The position numbers were made by a program, and so were the translations under genes. A DNA stretch of 64,000 bases from positions 1 through 64,000 of the forward strand of contig NZ_MAEW01000015.1 of NCBI RefSeq assembly GCF_002013375.1. The letters are read 5' to 3'. Below, in pieces: positions 36,429 to 46,924 of this stretch. The notes under the pieces were generated by a model. That model worked only from the letters and a program-made list of their open reading frames with translations. It made no database searches and was not told the DNA's origin. The first letter of the stretch is position 1. Every line of letters begins with the position of its first letter. This DNA comes from Mycobacterium sp. D16Q13. Lineage in GTDB: Bacteria; Actinomycetota; Actinomycetes; Mycobacteriales; Mycobacteriaceae.

Positions 36429-37609
36429 GGCTTTTCCGCGCTCCATTGCGTGACAGGCAGCCGGGATCTCCAGCTGGTAAAACCACCGAGGGGGGCGGCA
36501 TCCTCGATGCGGTACCTGCGCAGCTCTCCCCCGTGGCCGGAATACCATTGCAACAAAAGCGCTTCGGATTCCGCGGTCACTGCGTTGACGACAATGCGGC
36601 CGCCGCTCGGTAACCGATCCCAGCAGTGTTCAAGCAATCCGGGTCCGGTAACGCCGCCACCGACGAAAATCGCGTCCGGGGCCATGGCCTGCTCGAAATC
36701 CTTTGGCGCCGAGCCGAAAACCTCGATATCGACGCCAAACTTCTCCGCGTTGGCCGTGATGGCGGCCCGCCGCGACGACTCGATCTCGAAGGCCGAGGCG
36801 TTACAGCCGGCGCCACTGCGTGACCATTCGATCGCGATGCTGCCCGAGGCCGCGCCCACGTCCCACAACCGTTGGCCCGGCCGCGGCGCCAGCGACGCCA
36901 AAGTGACCGCCCGGATCTCACGCTTGGTGATCTGCCCATCGTGCTCGAACACGTCCTCGGGCAGCCCCGCGACCAGCGGCAGGACGGTGCCCTCCACCTC
37001 CGGAACATATTCGACGGCAATGACATTCAACGCGTCGCCGGGTGAATGATCCCAACCGCGGGCGGCACCGGCGAACGAACGCTCGGCCGCACCGCCCAAC
37101 TGTTCCCAGACCGTCAACCGCGAGTCGCCCAGCTCGGCTCGGGTCAAGGCTCGCGCCAGGTCCCCGGGAGTGTTGGCATTGCGGCTCAGCACCACCGCCC
37201 GTCCGCCGAACCTGCGGGCGGAGTCGACCGGCGCGTTCACCAGGCTGATGATCTCGACATCGTTCACCGCCCAACCCATTCGGGCACAGGCCAACGACAC
37301 ACTGGATACATGCGGAAACACCCGCACCCGCTCGCCGCCAAACAGCCGGGTCAGTGTGGTGCCAACGCCATGCAACATGGGGTCACCGCTGGCAAGGACG
37401 TGGACGTCACCGAGACCGTCGAACATGGTGGGCAACGCGGGTAGCAGCGGGGAGGGCCATACTCGGCATTCGGCGGCCAGAGATTCGGCGGCCAGCAGTT
37501 CCAGCTGGCGCAATGAGCCGAAAATGACTGATGCACGCTGCAATTCATGGCGAGAACGCATCGATAGCCCGTCGACCCCGTCCGCACCTATCCCGACCAC
37601 GGTAATCAT
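36425..37609 (-). CDS. cobL: CobL, precorrin-6Y C5,15-methyltransferase (decarboxylating)
   Basis: About 394 residues in two domains: an N-terminal methylase (ITVVGIGADGVDGL, LASGDPMLHGV; about 1-200) and a C-terminal CbiT-like domain with SAM loop LWDVGAASGSIAIEW. It methylates C-5 and C-15 and removes the acetate carboxyl. The start is uncertain: ATG at 37609 begins the conserved domain, while an in-frame ATG at 37642 adds 11 residues and overlaps the SDR stop as ATGA. Neither has a good ribosome site. Part of the SDR-cobL-cobM-cobK run, as in Rv2073c-Rv2070c. Confidence 0.92.
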   Translation of the reverse strand: MITVVGIGADGVDGLSMRSRHELQRASVIFGSLRQLELLAAESLAAECRVWPSPLLPALPTMFDGLGDVHVLASGDPMLHGVGTTLTRLFGGERVRVFPHVSSVSLACARMGWAVNDVEIISLVNAPVDSARRFGGRAVVLSRNANTPGDLARALTRAELGDSRLTVWEQLGGAAERSFAGAARGWDHSPGDALNVIAVEYVPEVEGTVLPLVAGLPEDVFEHDGQITKREIRAVTLASLAPRPGQRLWDVGAASGSIAIEWSRSGAGCNASAFEIESSRRAAITANAEKFGVDIEVFGSAPKDFEQAMAPDAIFVGGGVTGPGLLEHCWDRLPSGGRIVVNAVTAESEALLLQWYSGHGGELRRYRIEDAAPLGGFTSWRSRLPVTQWSAEKP

Positions 37610-37638
37610 CTGAGTTCGATGCTCTTCGCCCGAGGGAC

Positions 37639-38430
37639 TCATCGCGGCATTCTGCGCCATACCGACGACGGTACCCACCGCATGACGAATGCCAACGTTC
37701 CCAGTGCTCGCGGGATCCACACGGTGCGCTTCCCGCGCCGCAGAGCCCGCACGGTCGCCTCTGCCACCTGGGGCGGTGTGCTCGCCAATGGCGCCGGGGA
37801 CATGCCCGCCGCCATCCGCCCGATCACGAAGCCCGGGCGCGCGATCAACAGGTGTACGCCGGAACCGTGCAGGGCATCGGCCAGACCGCTCGCGAATCCG
37901 TCCAGTCCCGCCTTGGCGGATCCGTACACGTAATTGGCGCGCCGTACCCGCCATCCGGCGATCGACGAGAACACCACCAGCGCGCCGCGGCCGGCACCGC
38001 GCATGCGAACCGCCAACTGAGTCAGCAGGGCGACCTGTGCCACGTAATCGATGTGCACGATGGCCGCCGCATGAGCGGGATCTGTTTCCGCGCGCGTCTG
38101 GTCGCCGAGCAGCCCGAACGCGAGCACCGCCACATCGATGGCTCCCCGTCGCTCGATGATCGCGGCCAACACGGATTCGTGGGTGTCGAGCCGGTCCGCG
38201 TCGAACTCGACGCAGTCGACGGCAACGGCACCGGCGTCACGGACGCGTCGTTCCTCCTCCTGCAGGTCCTCGGCCCGGCGCGCGGCCAGAACCACGGCAT
38301 TTCCCGGCGCGAGGCGCGTAGCCACCTCGAGCCCGATTTCGCTACGGCCACCGAAAATCACCACCGTCGACGGTCTTCCCGGACGCGGTTCATCCCCAAG
38401 CTGGCCGGAGTGTCGCACCGTGTCGGTCAC
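37639..38430 (-). CDS. Short-chain dehydrogenase/reductase heading the cobLMK run
   Basis: 263 residues, SDR fold with a variant cofactor loop GGRSEIGL, VFSSIAG and catalytic YVYGSAKAG. It corresponds to Rv2073c by position. The C-terminus (KRTVWIPRALGTLAFVMRW) resembles the DprE2-like SDR group, but a sugar substrate is not shown. GTG at 38430 has no ribosome site; CATAAT lies 7 bases upstream. Its place ahead of cobL may be only positional, as no corrin step needs it. Confidence 0.78.
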   Translation of the reverse strand: MTDTVRHSGQLGDEPRPGRPSTVVIFGGRSEIGLEVATRLAPGNAVVLAARRAEDLQEEERRVRDAGAVAVDCVEFDADRLDTHESVLAAIIERRGAIDVAVLAFGLLGDQTRAETDPAHAAAIVHIDYVAQVALLTQLAVRMRGAGRGALVVFSSIAGWRVRRANYVYGSAKAGLDGFASGLADALHGSGVHLLIARPGFVIGRMAAGMSPAPLASTPPQVAEATVRALRRGKRTVWIPRALGTLAFVMRWVPSSVWRRMPR

Positions 38431-38437
38431 GTCAGCG

Positions 38438-38443
38438 ATTATG
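38438..38443 (-). promoter_or_regulatory. -10-like CATAAT, leaderless start of SDR
   Basis: CATAAT on the minus strand, 7 bases before the SDR GTG. It keeps the two most conserved -10 bases (A2, T6). It faces away from the TAGCGT element on the plus strand in the same 35-base gap. Confidence 0.4.
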
Positions 38444-38451
38444 TCCTGCGC

Positions 38452-38457
38452 TAGCGT
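38452..38457 (+). promoter_or_regulatory. -10-like TAGCGT, leaderless start of split-barrel gene
   Basis: TAGCGT lies 8 bases before ATG at 38466, which has no Shine-Dalgarno sequence. It forms a divergent pair with the SDR promoter. Confidence 0.4.
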
Positions 38458-38465
38458 GAGGGTTG

Positions 38466-38891
38466 ATGGCGAACACCCCTACGACCCGACTTACCGATGA
38501 TGCGCTGGCGTTCCTCTCCGAGCGCCATCTCGCGATGCTGACCACGTTGCGGCAGGACAACAGCCCGCATGTGGTGGCCGTCGGCTTCACCTTCGACCCC
38601 GCGACTCACATCGCGCGGGTCATCACCACCGGCGGGTCGCAGAAGGCCGTCAACGCCGAGCGCGGTGGCCTCGCCGTGCTGAGTCAGGTCGACGGAGCCC
38701 GCTGGCTGTCCCTGGAGGGCACGGCCGCCGTCGTCACCGACAAGGAAGCCGTGCGCGACGCCGAGCTGCGCTACGCGCAGCGTTACCGCACTCCCCGCGT
38801 CAACCCGCAGCGGGTGGTCATCGAGGTCAAGATCGAGCGGGTGCTGGGCTCCTCGGATCTGCTGAACCGCGGCGACACCCCGGCTGATTAG
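38466..38891 (+). CDS. F420-dependent biliverdin reductase-like protein (Rv2074 type)
   Basis: 141 residues. The sequence is close, from memory, to M. tuberculosis Rv2074 throughout: [21 protein letters not shown], then [27 protein letters not shown] and [19 protein letters not shown]. Rv2074 is an FDOR split-barrel enzyme shown to reduce biliverdin with F420H2. ATG at 38466 is chosen over TTG three bases upstream. The stop overlaps the pepE stop on the other strand. Confidence 0.88.
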   Translation: MANTPTTRLTDDALAFLSERHLAMLTTLRQDNSPHVVAVGFTFDPATHIARVITTGGSQKAVNAERGGLAVLSQVDGARWLSLEGTAAVVTDKEAVRDAELRYAQRYRTPRVNPQRVVIEVKIERVLGSSDLLNRGDTPAD

Positions 38892-40030
38892 CGGCCGGAC
38901 GGCACCACCGTCAGGCCATGTGGCCGTGAATTCACCGACTCGCAACCGTTTTCGGTGACGATGACGATGTCCTCGATCCGCGCGCCCCACAGTCCCGGAA
39001 AGTACACACCCGGCTCGATGCTGAAGGCCATTCCCGGCTCCAGGATCAAATCATTGCCCTCCACGATGTACGGCTCCTCGTGGACCGACAGCCCGATGCC
39101 GTGTCCGGTGCGATGCACGAACGCCTCGCCCATCCCCGCCTCGTCGAGAACACGGCGCGCGGCGGCATCCACGGACTGCGCGCTCACACCAGGGCGAGCC
39201 GCCCGAACCGCGGCCTGCTGGGCCTGCTCAAGAATCGAAATGCGTTGAGCCACATCGGGGTCAGGATCACCAATGCTGTAGGTACGCGTGCAGTCGGAGT
39301 TGTAACCCGGCTCGTAGCTGCCGCCGATATCCACCACCACGATGTCCCCGGCCCGCAGCTCGCGCTCGGAGCACTCGTGGTGCGGGTCGGCCCCGTGTGG
39401 GCCCGAACCCACGATGATGAAGGCGACCTCCGAATGCCCCTCGGCCACAATCGCTTCAGCGATATCGGCAGCCACCTGTGCCTCCGTGCGCCCCGGCACC
39501 AGCAGCTCGGGCACCAGGGCGTGCACCCGGTCGATCGCGCTGCCCGCCTTGCGCAGCGCATCGATCTCTGAGGCATCCTTGACCATGCGCAGTCGGCGCA
39601 GCACCCCGGTGGCCAGTACCGGCACCGTCCCGATCAATTCGGTCAGCGGGAGCAGATGCATTGCGGGCATCGACTCGGTGACCGCCACGGTGCCTAACAC
39701 AGCACCGCCCGCACCACCCAATGCCGCACGCACCAGCTCGTAGGGATTTTCACCGTCGACCCAATCGCTGATCGGGATGTTGAGATCCCCGATCGCCGAA
39801 TCTTGCAGCGCCGCAAGCTCCATCCGTGGGGCCACCACAGAGGGCGTTCCCGAGGCCGGCACCACCAATGCGGTGAGCCGCTCAAAGGTCTGCGCGCGCG
39901 ACCCCGTCAGGTACCTCAAGTCATATCCGGGTGTGATCACCAGTCCCGCCACCCCGGCCGCCGCGGCCTCCTGGGCGGCACGTCGCAGGCGGTTGGCGTA
40001 CACATCCGATTCGAAACGCTGGGCTGCCAT
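38888..40030 (-). CDS. pepE: PepE, Xaa-Pro dipeptidase/aminopeptidase (M24)
   Basis: About 380 residues. An N-terminal creatinase-like domain (about 1-130) precedes the pita-bread metallopeptidase domain with all five metal ligands visible: Asp in VVVDIGG, Asp in NSDCTRTY, His in HRTGHGIGL, Glu in FSIEPGVYF and Glu in ARIEDIVIV. It should cleave X-Pro dipeptides or the N-terminal residue before Pro. I choose ATG at 40030 over ATG at 40051 because TAGCCT stands exactly 7 bases before it, a leaderless arrangement. It matches Rv2089c in position. Confidence 0.9.
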   Translation of the reverse strand: MAAQRFESDVYANRLRRAAQEAAAAGVAGLVITPGYDLRYLTGSRAQTFERLTALVVPASGTPSVVAPRMELAALQDSAIGDLNIPISDWVDGENPYELVRAALGGAGGAVLGTVAVTESMPAMHLLPLTELIGTVPVLATGVLRRLRMVKDASEIDALRKAGSAIDRVHALVPELLVPGRTEAQVAADIAEAIVAEGHSEVAFIIVGSGPHGADPHHECSERELRAGDIVVVDIGGSYEPGYNSDCTRTYSIGDPDPDVAQRISILEQAQQAAVRAARPGVSAQSVDAAARRVLDEAGMGEAFVHRTGHGIGLSVHEEPYIVEGNDLILEPGMAFSIEPGVYFPGLWGARIEDIVIVTENGCESVNSRPHGLTVVPSGR

Positions 40031-40037
40031 ACCGTCC

Positions 40038-40043
40038 AGGCTA
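40038..40043 (-). promoter_or_regulatory. -10-like TAGCCT, leaderless start of pepE
   Basis: TAGCCT on the minus strand followed by 7 bases and ATG at 40030; no Shine-Dalgarno sequence. The mirror element for the exonuclease gene lies only seven bases away. Confidence 0.45.
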
Positions 40044-40050
40044 TCTGGCA

Positions 40051-40056
40051 TAGGTT
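40051..40056 (+). promoter_or_regulatory. -10-like TAGGTT, leaderless start of exonuclease gene
   Basis: TAGGTT followed by 7 bases and GTG at 40064; no Shine-Dalgarno sequence. It is part of a 33-base divergent gap with pepE. Confidence 0.45.
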
Positions 40057-40063
40057 GAGTGCC

Positions 40064-41026
40064 GTGTCAGATGATCTCGCGCGACCCGTCCTGCTGCTCG
40101 ATGGCGCCAGCCTGTGGTTCCGTTCGTACTTCGGAGTTCCCGATTCCATCACGTCCCCCGACGGCAGACCCGTCAACGCCGTCCGCGGGTTCCTGGACAC
40201 GATGTCGCAGCTCGTTACCCTGCACCGGCCCCATCGGCTGGTGGTGTGCCTGGATCTGGATTGGCGTCCGGCCTGGCGCGTTGCCGCCATCCCCTCCTAC
40301 AAGGCGCACAGAGTCGTCGAGGAGATCGCGACAGAGGTTGACGTTGAAGAGGTGCCCGACGAGCTGACACCCCAGGTCGACATGATCGCCGCCATGTTGG
40401 ACGCATTCGGTATCGCGTCAGCGGGGGCACCCGGCTTCGAGGCTGATGACGTGCTGGGCACCCTGGCGGCGACCGAACGCCGGGACCCGGTCATCGTGGT
40501 CAGCGGAGATCGAGACCTACTGCAGGTGGTCACCGATGCCCCGGTCCCGGTGCGCGTCTTCTATATGGGACGCGGGTTCGCCAAGGCCACATTGTTCGGG
40601 CCGGCAGAGGTTTCCGAGCAGTACGGAGTGCCCGCGGAGCGTGCCGGCGCGGCGTACGCGGAGCTCGCTCTGCTGCGCGGCGACCCGTCCGACGGGCTGC
40701 CCGGCGTCGCCGGCGTAGGCGAGAAAACGGCGGCCAAGCTGCTCGCCGAGTACGGGTCGCTGACCGGCATTCTTGCCGCCGCCGACGATCCAAAATCCGG
40801 GCTGTCCAAGGCGGTTCGCGCCAGGCTGCTGGCCGCCACCGACTACATCGCGGCTGCCGAACCGGTGGTGCGGGTGGCCGCGGATGCGCCGGTCACGATC
40901 GATCGGGACAGCGATGCGCTACCGCTGACAGCGCGAGATCCGCAGCGCGTCGCCGAACTGGGCGCCGAATGGGGCATCGGGTCGGCGATCACACGCTTGC
41001 AGAAGGCGCTCGACGGACTCCCCTGA
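40064..41026 (+). CDS. 5'-3' exonuclease (DNA polymerase I N-terminal-like)
   Basis: 320 residues, corresponding to Rv2090 by position. It resembles the 5' nuclease domain of DNA polymerase [17 protein letters not shown], the acidic metal sites in [12 protein letters not shown] and [11 protein letters not shown], and the helix-hairpin-helix [16 protein letters not shown]. No polymerase domain follows. Enzymes of this kind remove RNA primers and flaps; its exact role next to polA and other nucleases is open. GTG at 40064 is used because a -10-like element lies 7 bases upstream; the longer open frame runs across pepE. Confidence 0.88.
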   Translation: MSDDLARPVLLLDGASLWFRSYFGVPDSITSPDGRPVNAVRGFLDTMSQLVTLHRPHRLVVCLDLDWRPAWRVAAIPSYKAHRVVEEIATEVDVEEVPDELTPQVDMIAAMLDAFGIASAGAPGFEADDVLGTLAATERRDPVIVVSGDRDLLQVVTDAPVPVRVFYMGRGFAKATLFGPAEVSEQYGVPAERAGAAYAELALLRGDPSDGLPGVAGVGEKTAAKLLAEYGSLTGILAAADDPKSGLSKAVRARLLAATDYIAAAEPVVRVAADAPVTIDRDSDALPLTARDPQRVAELGAEWGIGSAITRLQKALDGLP

Positions 41027-41031
41027 ACACA

Positions 41032-41068
41032 AAAACGCCGAGTGCGCGGAGGGCACACTCGGCGTTTT
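41032..41068. terminator. Strong bidirectional terminator
   Basis: AAAACGCCGAGTG and CACTCGGCGTTTT form a perfect 13-base-pair stem around an 11-base loop, with A-run on the left and T-run on the right, so it works as an intrinsic terminator on both strands. It lies between two convergent genes. The clearest terminator in the window. Confidence 0.88.
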
Positions 41069-41081
41069 CGCGAGAACCTCT

Positions 41082-41792
41082 TTACTTGGGGCGGCCTACC
41101 TCGTAGGTGCCCTTGTCGTTCTGGAACGTCACGGTGACCTGACGCTTGGTGCCGTCAATGCTGACATCGCAGTTGAAGGTGGCACCCTTCTTCACCTCGG
41201 GGTTTTTGCCGTCATTGCACTTGACATCCTTGACGTTCTTGGCGCCGTATCCGTTGGTCTCGTCGGTGAGAACCTTGGTCACGCCCTCTTGCGCCTTGCC
41301 GACGTCCAGGGTCGTGGTCATGGCCCAGCCGGGAGCCAGGAAGGCGGTAACCAGTACCACGATCAGGATCACCGCGGCCGCGACAATGCCGCCGATGATC
41401 GCGATGGTCTTGGTGGAACGCTGCGGCTTACCGGCACCGAACTGCGGGAACGGCTGTCCCTGCTGCTGCCCGTACTGGCCCGGGTATCCACCCTGTTGTC
41501 CGTACTGTCCCGGCTGGCCGTAGGCGCCAGGCTGTCCGAACTGACTCGGCTCGCCGAATCCCTGCTGACCGGGCTGCTGGCCGAACTGGCTAGGATCCCC
41601 AAATCCACCACCCGGGAAACCCGGCTGCTGGTACTGCGGATACTGCTGTCCCTGACCGTAGGCCGGCTGCTGCCAACCCTGCTCGCCCTGCCCTGCCGGA
41701 TCTGAGGATTGCGGTGTCTGCCAGGGCTCTAGGCCTTGCCCAGGTTGCGGCGCCCACTGTCCGCCAGGTTCCGTTCCCTGTGGACCGCTCAT
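41082..41792 (-). CDS. DUF4333-type membrane protein with Gln/Gly/Pro-rich N-terminus
   Basis: 236 residues. The first ~125 residues are low-complexity, rich in Gln, Gly, Pro and Tyr (repeats such as FGQPGQ and [10 protein letters not shown]); then one membrane helix (about residues 133-155, [19 protein letters not shown]) and a small extracytoplasmic domain with two Cys (DVKCND and FNCDVS) of DUF4333 type. It matches Rv2091c in place. The function is unknown. ATG follows GGGAGG. A promoter probably lies in the 90-base gap before helY's stop. Confidence 0.82.
   Translation of the reverse strand: MSGPQGTEPGGQWAPQPGQGLEPWQTPQSSDPAGQGEQGWQQPAYGQGQQYPQYQQPGFPGGGFGDPSQFGQQPGQQGFGEPSQFGQPGAYGQPGQYGQQGGYPGQYGQQQGQPFPQFGAGKPQRSTKTIAIIGGIVAAAVILIVVLVTAFLAPGWAMTTTLDVGKAQEGVTKVLTDETNGYGAKNVKDVKCNDGKNPEVKKGATFNCDVSIDGTKRQVTVTFQNDKGTYEVGRPK
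41450..41740 (-). repeat. Degenerate tandem repeats coding the Gln/Gly-rich region
   Basis: Short imperfect repeats (CCGTACTG..CCGG.TGG..G units on the plus strand) underlie the low-complexity N-terminal part of the DUF4333-type protein. Length variation between strains is likely here. Confidence 0.5.
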
Positions 41793-41882
41793 CGTTCCTC
41801 CCGTGTCGCGACATTGTTACTTACCGGTGTTGGTTACCGATGTGAAAGCGTGCTGACGCTCCACCTTAGCGTTTGCTCGACC

Positions 41883-44636
41883 TTATGTGCCATCAACGGC
41901 GACGACGCCACGCCGCACGTCGGCGACCGCGGCCCGTGCCACCGAGCGCACCTCGGCGTCGGGCGCGGCCTTGTTGATCTGGTCGAGCAGATCAACCACT
42001 TGCCGGCACCACCGCACGAAATCACCTGCCGGCAGTGCGGTACCCGTATCGCCGGCGGCCTCCAGCGACGCCGCCAGATCCCCGGTCGTCGCCCACCGGT
42101 ACACCGCCGCGACGAAGCCCTCGTCGACCTCGCGAGTGGGCGAAAGCTGATGCTGCTGTTCATCGCGGCGCAGCCGGGCCAGTGCCCGGTGGGTCTCGGC
42201 AAGTGCCGCCCGCAGCGCAGCCGTGGGCGCCTCGCCCGTCGCCGACACCGCGTCACCCCGCGACTCGTACAGCACGGCGGATGCCACGGCGGCCAGCTCC
42301 GCGGGTTTGAGCCCTGCCCACAGCCCGCGCCGCAGACATTCGGCCACCAGCAGGTCGCTTTCGCTGTAGATACGGGCCAGCAGCATGCCGTCGTCGGTGA
42401 CCTTCATCCCGAGCTCGGCGCTGTCCTCGACGTACCCGCGTTCGGTGAGCAGCGCCAGGATCCGGTCAAAAGTGCGCGCGAGTGAATTGGTCGCGGCCGA
42501 CACCTTCTTCTGCAGTTGGGCGTTATCGCGTTCGATGCGCAGATAGCGCTCTGCTGTACGCGCCAGCTCCTCGCGGTTGGGGGCGCGATGCACCGGGTGC
42601 TGCCGGATCTCATGACGTAACCGTTCGACCTCGACTCCAAGATCCGAGCCGTCGGCGTCGGTACCGTTCTTGCGGCCCTTCACCGGTTGCGGCCTGCGGA
42701 CGCGGCCCTCGTCGAGTGCTGAGCGCAGCGCCGACGCCACATCACGCCGCACCTTGGGCTGACGATGCTCGACGCGCTTGGGCAGTGCGATGGATCCGAG
42801 CGGTTCAGCGCCTGCCGTGTAATCCGCCGACGAAATCCGCCCGGCCCAACGGTGTTCGGTCAAGACCAACGGCCGGGGGTCATCGTTGTCGTTGGCCGGC
42901 TCCAGCACCACGGCCACACCGTTGCGACGGCCATGGGGAATCGCGATGACATCACCCCGCTTGAGCGCGGCCAGGGCATCATTGGCCGCGCCACGACGTT
43001 CGAGCCGCGACGCGCGTGCGGCGGCGCGCTCACGCTCGGCGAGGTTGCCACGTAACCGGACGTACTGCAGAACCGAACCATCATGTCCGTCAAGCTCATT
43101 GGCGATCTCGTCGAGCATCTTCTGACCACGTTCGATGCCGCGCACCAATCCCACCACCGAGCGGTCTGCCTGGAACTGCGCGAAGGATCGCTCCAGCAGT
43201 TCGCGTGCCGGACCCGGGCCCATGCGGTGCACCAAATTGATCGTCATGTTGTACGACGGCGCAAAGGAGCTGCGCAGCGGGAAGGTGCGGGTGGACGCCA
43301 GTCCCGCGATCTCGCTGGGCTCCACCTCGGGTGTCCACAACACGACGGCGTGTCCCTCGACGTCGATGCCGCGCCGGCCCGCACGCCCGGTCAGCTGGGT
43401 GTACTCGCCGGGAGTCAACGCCGCGTGCTGCTCTCCGTTGAACTTGACCAACCGCTCCAGCACGACCGTGCGCGCGGGCATGTTGATGCCCAATGCCAGT
43501 GTCTCGGTGGCGAACACCGCCTTCACCAGCCCCTTGGTGAACAGCTCCTCGACGGTGTGCCGGAACACGGGCAGCATGCCCGCATGGTGAGCGGCGATAC
43601 CGCGCAGCAGCCCCTCCCGCCACTGCCAGTACCCGAGCACGTCCAGGTCGCCCTCGGGCAGCCCCTCGGTGCGGCGATCGATGACGGAGACGATCTCCCG
43701 CCGCTCCTCCTCGGTGGTCAAGCGCAACCGGGACCGAAGGCATTGCGCCACAGCGCCATCGCAGCCGGCGCGCGAGAAGATGAACGTAATCGCGGGAAGC
43801 AGCCCATCCTCATCGAGCCGGGTGATGACTTCGGGTCGCGACGGCGGACGATAGAGGGTGGGCGGCCTCCCCGAACGCTGGTTCGGCCCGCCCTGGTGCG
43901 GCCGCCGGTGTGGGCGGTCGAAGTCCGCGAAGCGATCCGCCTGGCGCCGTTGGGCTATGTAGCGCGTGAGCTCCGGATCGACGTCGGTTTTCTTACCGTC
44001 GTAATCGAACAGGTCGAACAGCCGCCGCCCGACTATGACGTGCTGCCACAGTGGAACCGGCCGGGTCTCGTCGACCACCACAGCGGTATCTCCGCGGACC
44101 GTCTTGATCCAGCCGCCGAATTCCTCGGCGTTGCTCACCGTGGCCGACAGACTGGCCAAAGCGACATCCTCGGGCAGGTGCAGGATCACCTCTTCCCAGA
44201 CCGCACCGCGGAACCGGTCGGCCAGGAAGTGCACCTCATCCATCACGACATACGAAAGACCATGCAGCGCTGGGGAATCTGCGTACAGCATGTTGCGCAG
44301 CACCTCGGTAGTCATCACCACCACCGGGGCATCGGAGTTGATCGACGAGTCTCCGGTGAGCAAGCCGACCTTCTCCGGCCCGTACACCGAGACCAGGTCG
44401 TTGTACTTCTGGTTGCTCAGCGCCTTGATCGGGGTGGTGTAGAAGCACTTGCGCCCGGCAGCCAGGGCCAGGTGTACCGCGAATTCTCCGACGATGGTCT
44501 TACCCGCGCCGGTGGGCGCGCAGACCAGCACGCCGTGTCCGTTCTCCAGCGCGGTACACGCGCGGACCTGGAACGGATCGAGAGCGAAACTCAGCCCTTG
44601 GGAGAACGCACTCAGTTCGGTTCCGATGCTGGTCAC
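41883..44636 (-). CDS. helY: HelY, Ski2-like DEVH-box RNA helicase
   Basis: 917 residues of the Ski2/Mtr4-like superfamily 2 helicases. Seen are Walker A APTGAGKT (about 39-46), DEVH in [13 protein letters not shown] (about 133-136), the [13 protein letters not shown] segment, the [12 protein letters not shown] motif VI and a C-terminal DSHCT-type domain. It probably unwinds RNA in decay or processing. GTG at 44636 overlaps the tatC stop (GTGA), so it is translated with tatC. It matches Rv2092c. Confidence 0.92.
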   Translation of the reverse strand: MTSIGTELSAFSQGLSFALDPFQVRACTALENGHGVLVCAPTGAGKTIVGEFAVHLALAAGRKCFYTTPIKALSNQKYNDLVSVYGPEKVGLLTGDSSINSDAPVVVMTTEVLRNMLYADSPALHGLSYVVMDEVHFLADRFRGAVWEEVILHLPEDVALASLSATVSNAEEFGGWIKTVRGDTAVVVDETRPVPLWQHVIVGRRLFDLFDYDGKKTDVDPELTRYIAQRRQADRFADFDRPHRRPHQGGPNQRSGRPPTLYRPPSRPEVITRLDEDGLLPAITFIFSRAGCDGAVAQCLRSRLRLTTEEERREIVSVIDRRTEGLPEGDLDVLGYWQWREGLLRGIAAHHAGMLPVFRHTVEELFTKGLVKAVFATETLALGINMPARTVVLERLVKFNGEQHAALTPGEYTQLTGRAGRRGIDVEGHAVVLWTPEVEPSEIAGLASTRTFPLRSSFAPSYNMTINLVHRMGPGPARELLERSFAQFQADRSVVGLVRGIERGQKMLDEIANELDGHDGSVLQYVRLRGNLAERERAAARASRLERRGAANDALAALKRGDVIAIPHGRRNGVAVVLEPANDNDDPRPLVLTEHRWAGRISSADYTAGAEPLGSIALPKRVEHRQPKVRRDVASALRSALDEGRVRRPQPVKGRKNGTDADGSDLGVEVERLRHEIRQHPVHRAPNREELARTAERYLRIERDNAQLQKKVSAATNSLARTFDRILALLTERGYVEDSAELGMKVTDDGMLLARIYSESDLLVAECLRRGLWAGLKPAELAAVASAVLYESRGDAVSATGEAPTAALRAALAETHRALARLRRDEQQHQLSPTREVDEGFVAAVYRWATTGDLAASLEAAGDTGTALPAGDFVRWCRQVVDLLDQINKAAPDAEVRSVARAAVADVRRGVVAVDGT

Positions 44637-45574
44637 TTGCCCATGTTGTCAAACCGCTCGGGGGGACCGATCGGTTCGGGCGCGGCAATGGCCTCGGGCG
44701 CGTCCAGCGCGGAGGCCTCGTCATCGCTGAGTTCCTGCGCGGCCTCCCGCCTGGCCTTGCGCCTGTCGTGCACCCGGGCCACCTGAATGGAGAACTCCAG
44801 CAGCAGGGTCAGCGCGAGCCCCAGTGCCGTCATCGAGAACGGGTCGGATCCCGGCGTCGCGAAGGCCGCGAAGACGAACAGGCCGAAGATGATGCCGCGG
44901 CGCCAATTCTTGAGCTTGGCGTAGGAGATGATTCCGACAAAGTTCAGCATGACGAGCAGCAGCGGGAACTCGAAGCTGACACCGAACACCAGCAACAGGT
45001 TGATCAGGAAGCTGAAGTACTCGTCACCCTTGAGCCCGGTGACCTGAACATCGCTGCCCACCGTCAAGAGGAAGTGCAGGGCCTTGGCCAGCACCAGGTA
45101 GGCCAACAGCGCGCCGGCGATGAACAGCACTGCCGCCGCGGCGACGAAGATGAACGCGAACTTGCGTTCGTTGCGGTACAGGCCAGGAGTGATGAACCGC
45201 CAGATCTGGTACAGCCACACCGGGCAGGCCAGCACCACGCCGGCCGTCAGGCCCACCTTGAGGCGCAGCATGAACTGCTCGAAGGGGGCGGTGGCCAACA
45301 GCCGGCAAGCCCCGTCCGCGCTGAGATTGGCGCGAGCGCTCGCAGGAAGCGAGCAGTACGGCTCACGCAGCCATTCACCGAGGCTCTCGATGCCAAACAT
45401 TGTGTGCTCGTACCAGAGGAAACCGATGATGGTGGTCAGCAGGACCGCCGCCACCGAGATCAGCAGGCGGGTGCGCAGCTCCTGCAGATGCTCGATGAGC
45501 GACATGGTGCCATCGGGATTTTTGGGTTGCCTGGATTTTCGCCGCAGCCCAAGAGCACCCAGGACCTTATTCAT
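44633..45574 (-). CDS. tatC: TatC, twin-arginine translocase subunit
   Basis: 313 residues with six membrane helices. The N-terminal signal-binding motif [15 protein letters not shown] is intact and [14 protein letters not shown] marks the second loop, with its conserved Glu. TatC is the receptor for twin-arginine signal peptides. The C-terminal tail (about the last 60 residues) is charged and cytosolic, as in other actinobacteria. It follows tatA by 43 bases and is coupled to helY. Confidence 0.95.
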   Translation of the reverse strand: MNKVLGALGLRRKSRQPKNPDGTMSLIEHLQELRTRLLISVAAVLLTTIIGFLWYEHTMFGIESLGEWLREPYCSLPASARANLSADGACRLLATAPFEQFMLRLKVGLTAGVVLACPVWLYQIWRFITPGLYRNERKFAFIFVAAAAVLFIAGALLAYLVLAKALHFLLTVGSDVQVTGLKGDEYFSFLINLLLVFGVSFEFPLLLVMLNFVGIISYAKLKNWRRGIIFGLFVFAAFATPGSDPFSMTALGLALTLLLEFSIQVARVHDRRKARREAAQELSDDEASALDAPEAIAAPEPIGPPERFDNMGK

Positions 45575-45617
45575 GAACGCATGACCTATCCGGCCGGCCT
45601 ATCGCGGCGGAACGCGG

Positions 45618-45884
45618 CTAGGCAGTGGGCTTGTGACCGGGAGTCGATTCGATCGGGGGTGCTTCCGCCGCGGTAGCCGGAGGCACTTGCTGCTGCTCCA
45701 CGGCTTGTGGGGTGTCGGACGCCTTCGCAGAATTTCCCTCGTTTTGCAGTTCTTTGACTTCGGACTTGAAGATCCGCAGCGACTTACCCAGCGAACGCGC
45801 GAGATCCGGCAGCTTCTTGGCTCCGAAGAGCAGCGCGAACACCACAATTACGATCACCCAGTGCATGGGTTGCAGACCGCCCAA
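45618..45884 (-). CDS. tatA: TatA, twin-arginine translocase pore subunit
   Basis: 88 residues: one membrane helix ([14 protein letters not shown]), the [22 protein letters not shown] hinge and amphipathic helix (key residues FG..KLP and LG), then a polar tail ending in Pro/Ala/Glu-rich sequence. I choose TTG at 45884, reading MGGLQPMHW, because a perfect AGGAGG lies 8 bases upstream; the GTG at 45893 would touch that site directly. This start also matches the M. tuberculosis TatA N-terminus (MGSLSPWHW). Confidence 0.92.
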   Translation of the reverse strand: MGGLQPMHWVIVIVVFALLFGAKKLPDLARSLGKSLRIFKSEVKELQNEGNSAKASDTPQAVEQQQVPPATAAEAPPIESTPGHKPTA

Positions 45885-45892
45885 CGTGGTCA

Positions 45893-45898
45893 CCTCCT
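45893..45898 (-). promoter_or_regulatory. Perfect ribosome-binding site deciding the tatA start
   Basis: AGGAGG (minus strand), 8 bases before TTG at 45884. It rules out the upstream GTG as start because that codon directly adjoins the site. Confidence 0.75.
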
Positions 45899-45943
45899 CT
45901 GGCGTCGTGTCTGCCCTGAATGCTACCCCAGGGCTGGTTGCGG

Positions 45944-46924
45944 TCAGCTGGCCTGATACGCCGCCAGCGCCACCGCCGCATCAGCGCGTACCCGCCGCGC
46001 CAACGACTCCGGTGCCAGCACCCGGATCGCCGATCCGAACCCGAGGATCAGCCGCGCCATCCAGTCCTCGGAGGCGTAGGTCATGGCGGCCTCCACCGAT
46101 CCGTCGGCATGCTGGGCACCGGTGGGCCGCATCGGGAAGTAATCGAAAACCCAGGACGCACTCGGGCCGACCAGCACCGTGGCCGCGGGAAGCGCCGGAT
46201 CCGCCTCGAACAGACCGGTGTCGGTGGCCGTCTGGACCGCGGGAGCGGGGGGCGCCGCGCGCTGGTCGAGGACCTCGGCCTGTTCGATCCTGTCGAACCG
46301 GAACAACCGCACACCCTCCGATGCGCGACACCACGCCTCCAGGTAGCTGTGGTCCCCCACCACTGCGATCCGAATGGGATCGACTATCCGCTCCGACAAC
46401 GCGTCTCGCGATGCCGAGTAGTACTCGATGCGCAGCGCCTTGCGGTGACGCACGGCTGAACGCACCGCGGAGACCGCCTCGGACTCCACGGGAGTCCCCG
46501 GTAAACCAACCGACTCGGTGTTTGATTCTCTTCGCCCCAGCGACTCGTCCCCGGCCCCGGCCGCATCCTCGATCTTGGCGATAGCACTGCGCGCGGCCTC
46601 CGGGTCGACGGTGCCGGGCATGTCCAGCAGGGCGCGCAGGGCGACCAGCAGTGCCGTGGCCTCCGGCGAGGTGAGGCGCAGTGGACGGTCGATACCGGCC
46701 GAGAACGTGACCTCGATGCTCTCCTCGGAGAAGGAGAGATCGATCAGATCGCCGGGACCGTAACCGGGCAGGCCACACATCCACAGCTGGTTCAGATCGG
46801 CCATCAGCTGTTTGGTCGTGACGCCCAGGTCCGCGGCGGCATCGGCGGCGCTGATGCCCGGATTCGCCTGGAAGTACGGAACCATGTTCAGAAGCCGGGT
46901 CAGGCGATTCGACAGCTCGGTCAT
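45944..46924 (-). CDS. pafC: PafC, WYL-domain transcription activator subunit
   Basis: 326 residues: an N-terminal winged helix-turn-helix ([37 protein letters not shown]), then a WYL domain with [23 protein letters not shown] (key residues SYLEAWC..LFR..RI) and a C-terminal extension. PafB and PafC form a heterodimer that activates the LexA-independent DNA-damage response. The ATG overlaps the pafB stop (ATGA). Confidence 0.93.
   Translation of the reverse strand: MTELSNRLTRLLNMVPYFQANPGISAADAAADLGVTTKQLMADLNQLWMCGLPGYGPGDLIDLSFSEESIEVTFSAGIDRPLRLTSPEATALLVALRALLDMPGTVDPEAARSAIAKIEDAAGAGDESLGRRESNTESVGLPGTPVESEAVSAVRSAVRHRKALRIEYYSASRDALSERIVDPIRIAVVGDHSYLEAWCRASEGVRLFRFDRIEQAEVLDQRAAPPAPAVQTATDTGLFEADPALPAATVLVGPSASWVFDYFPMRPTGAQHADGSVEAAMTYASEDWMARLILGFGSAIRVLAPESLARRVRADAAVALAAYQAS

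Noticed and set aside
43083..44786. 567-codon plus-strand frame opposite helY
   Set aside because: Mirror of the helicase codons; composition and lack of domains mark it as a shadow.
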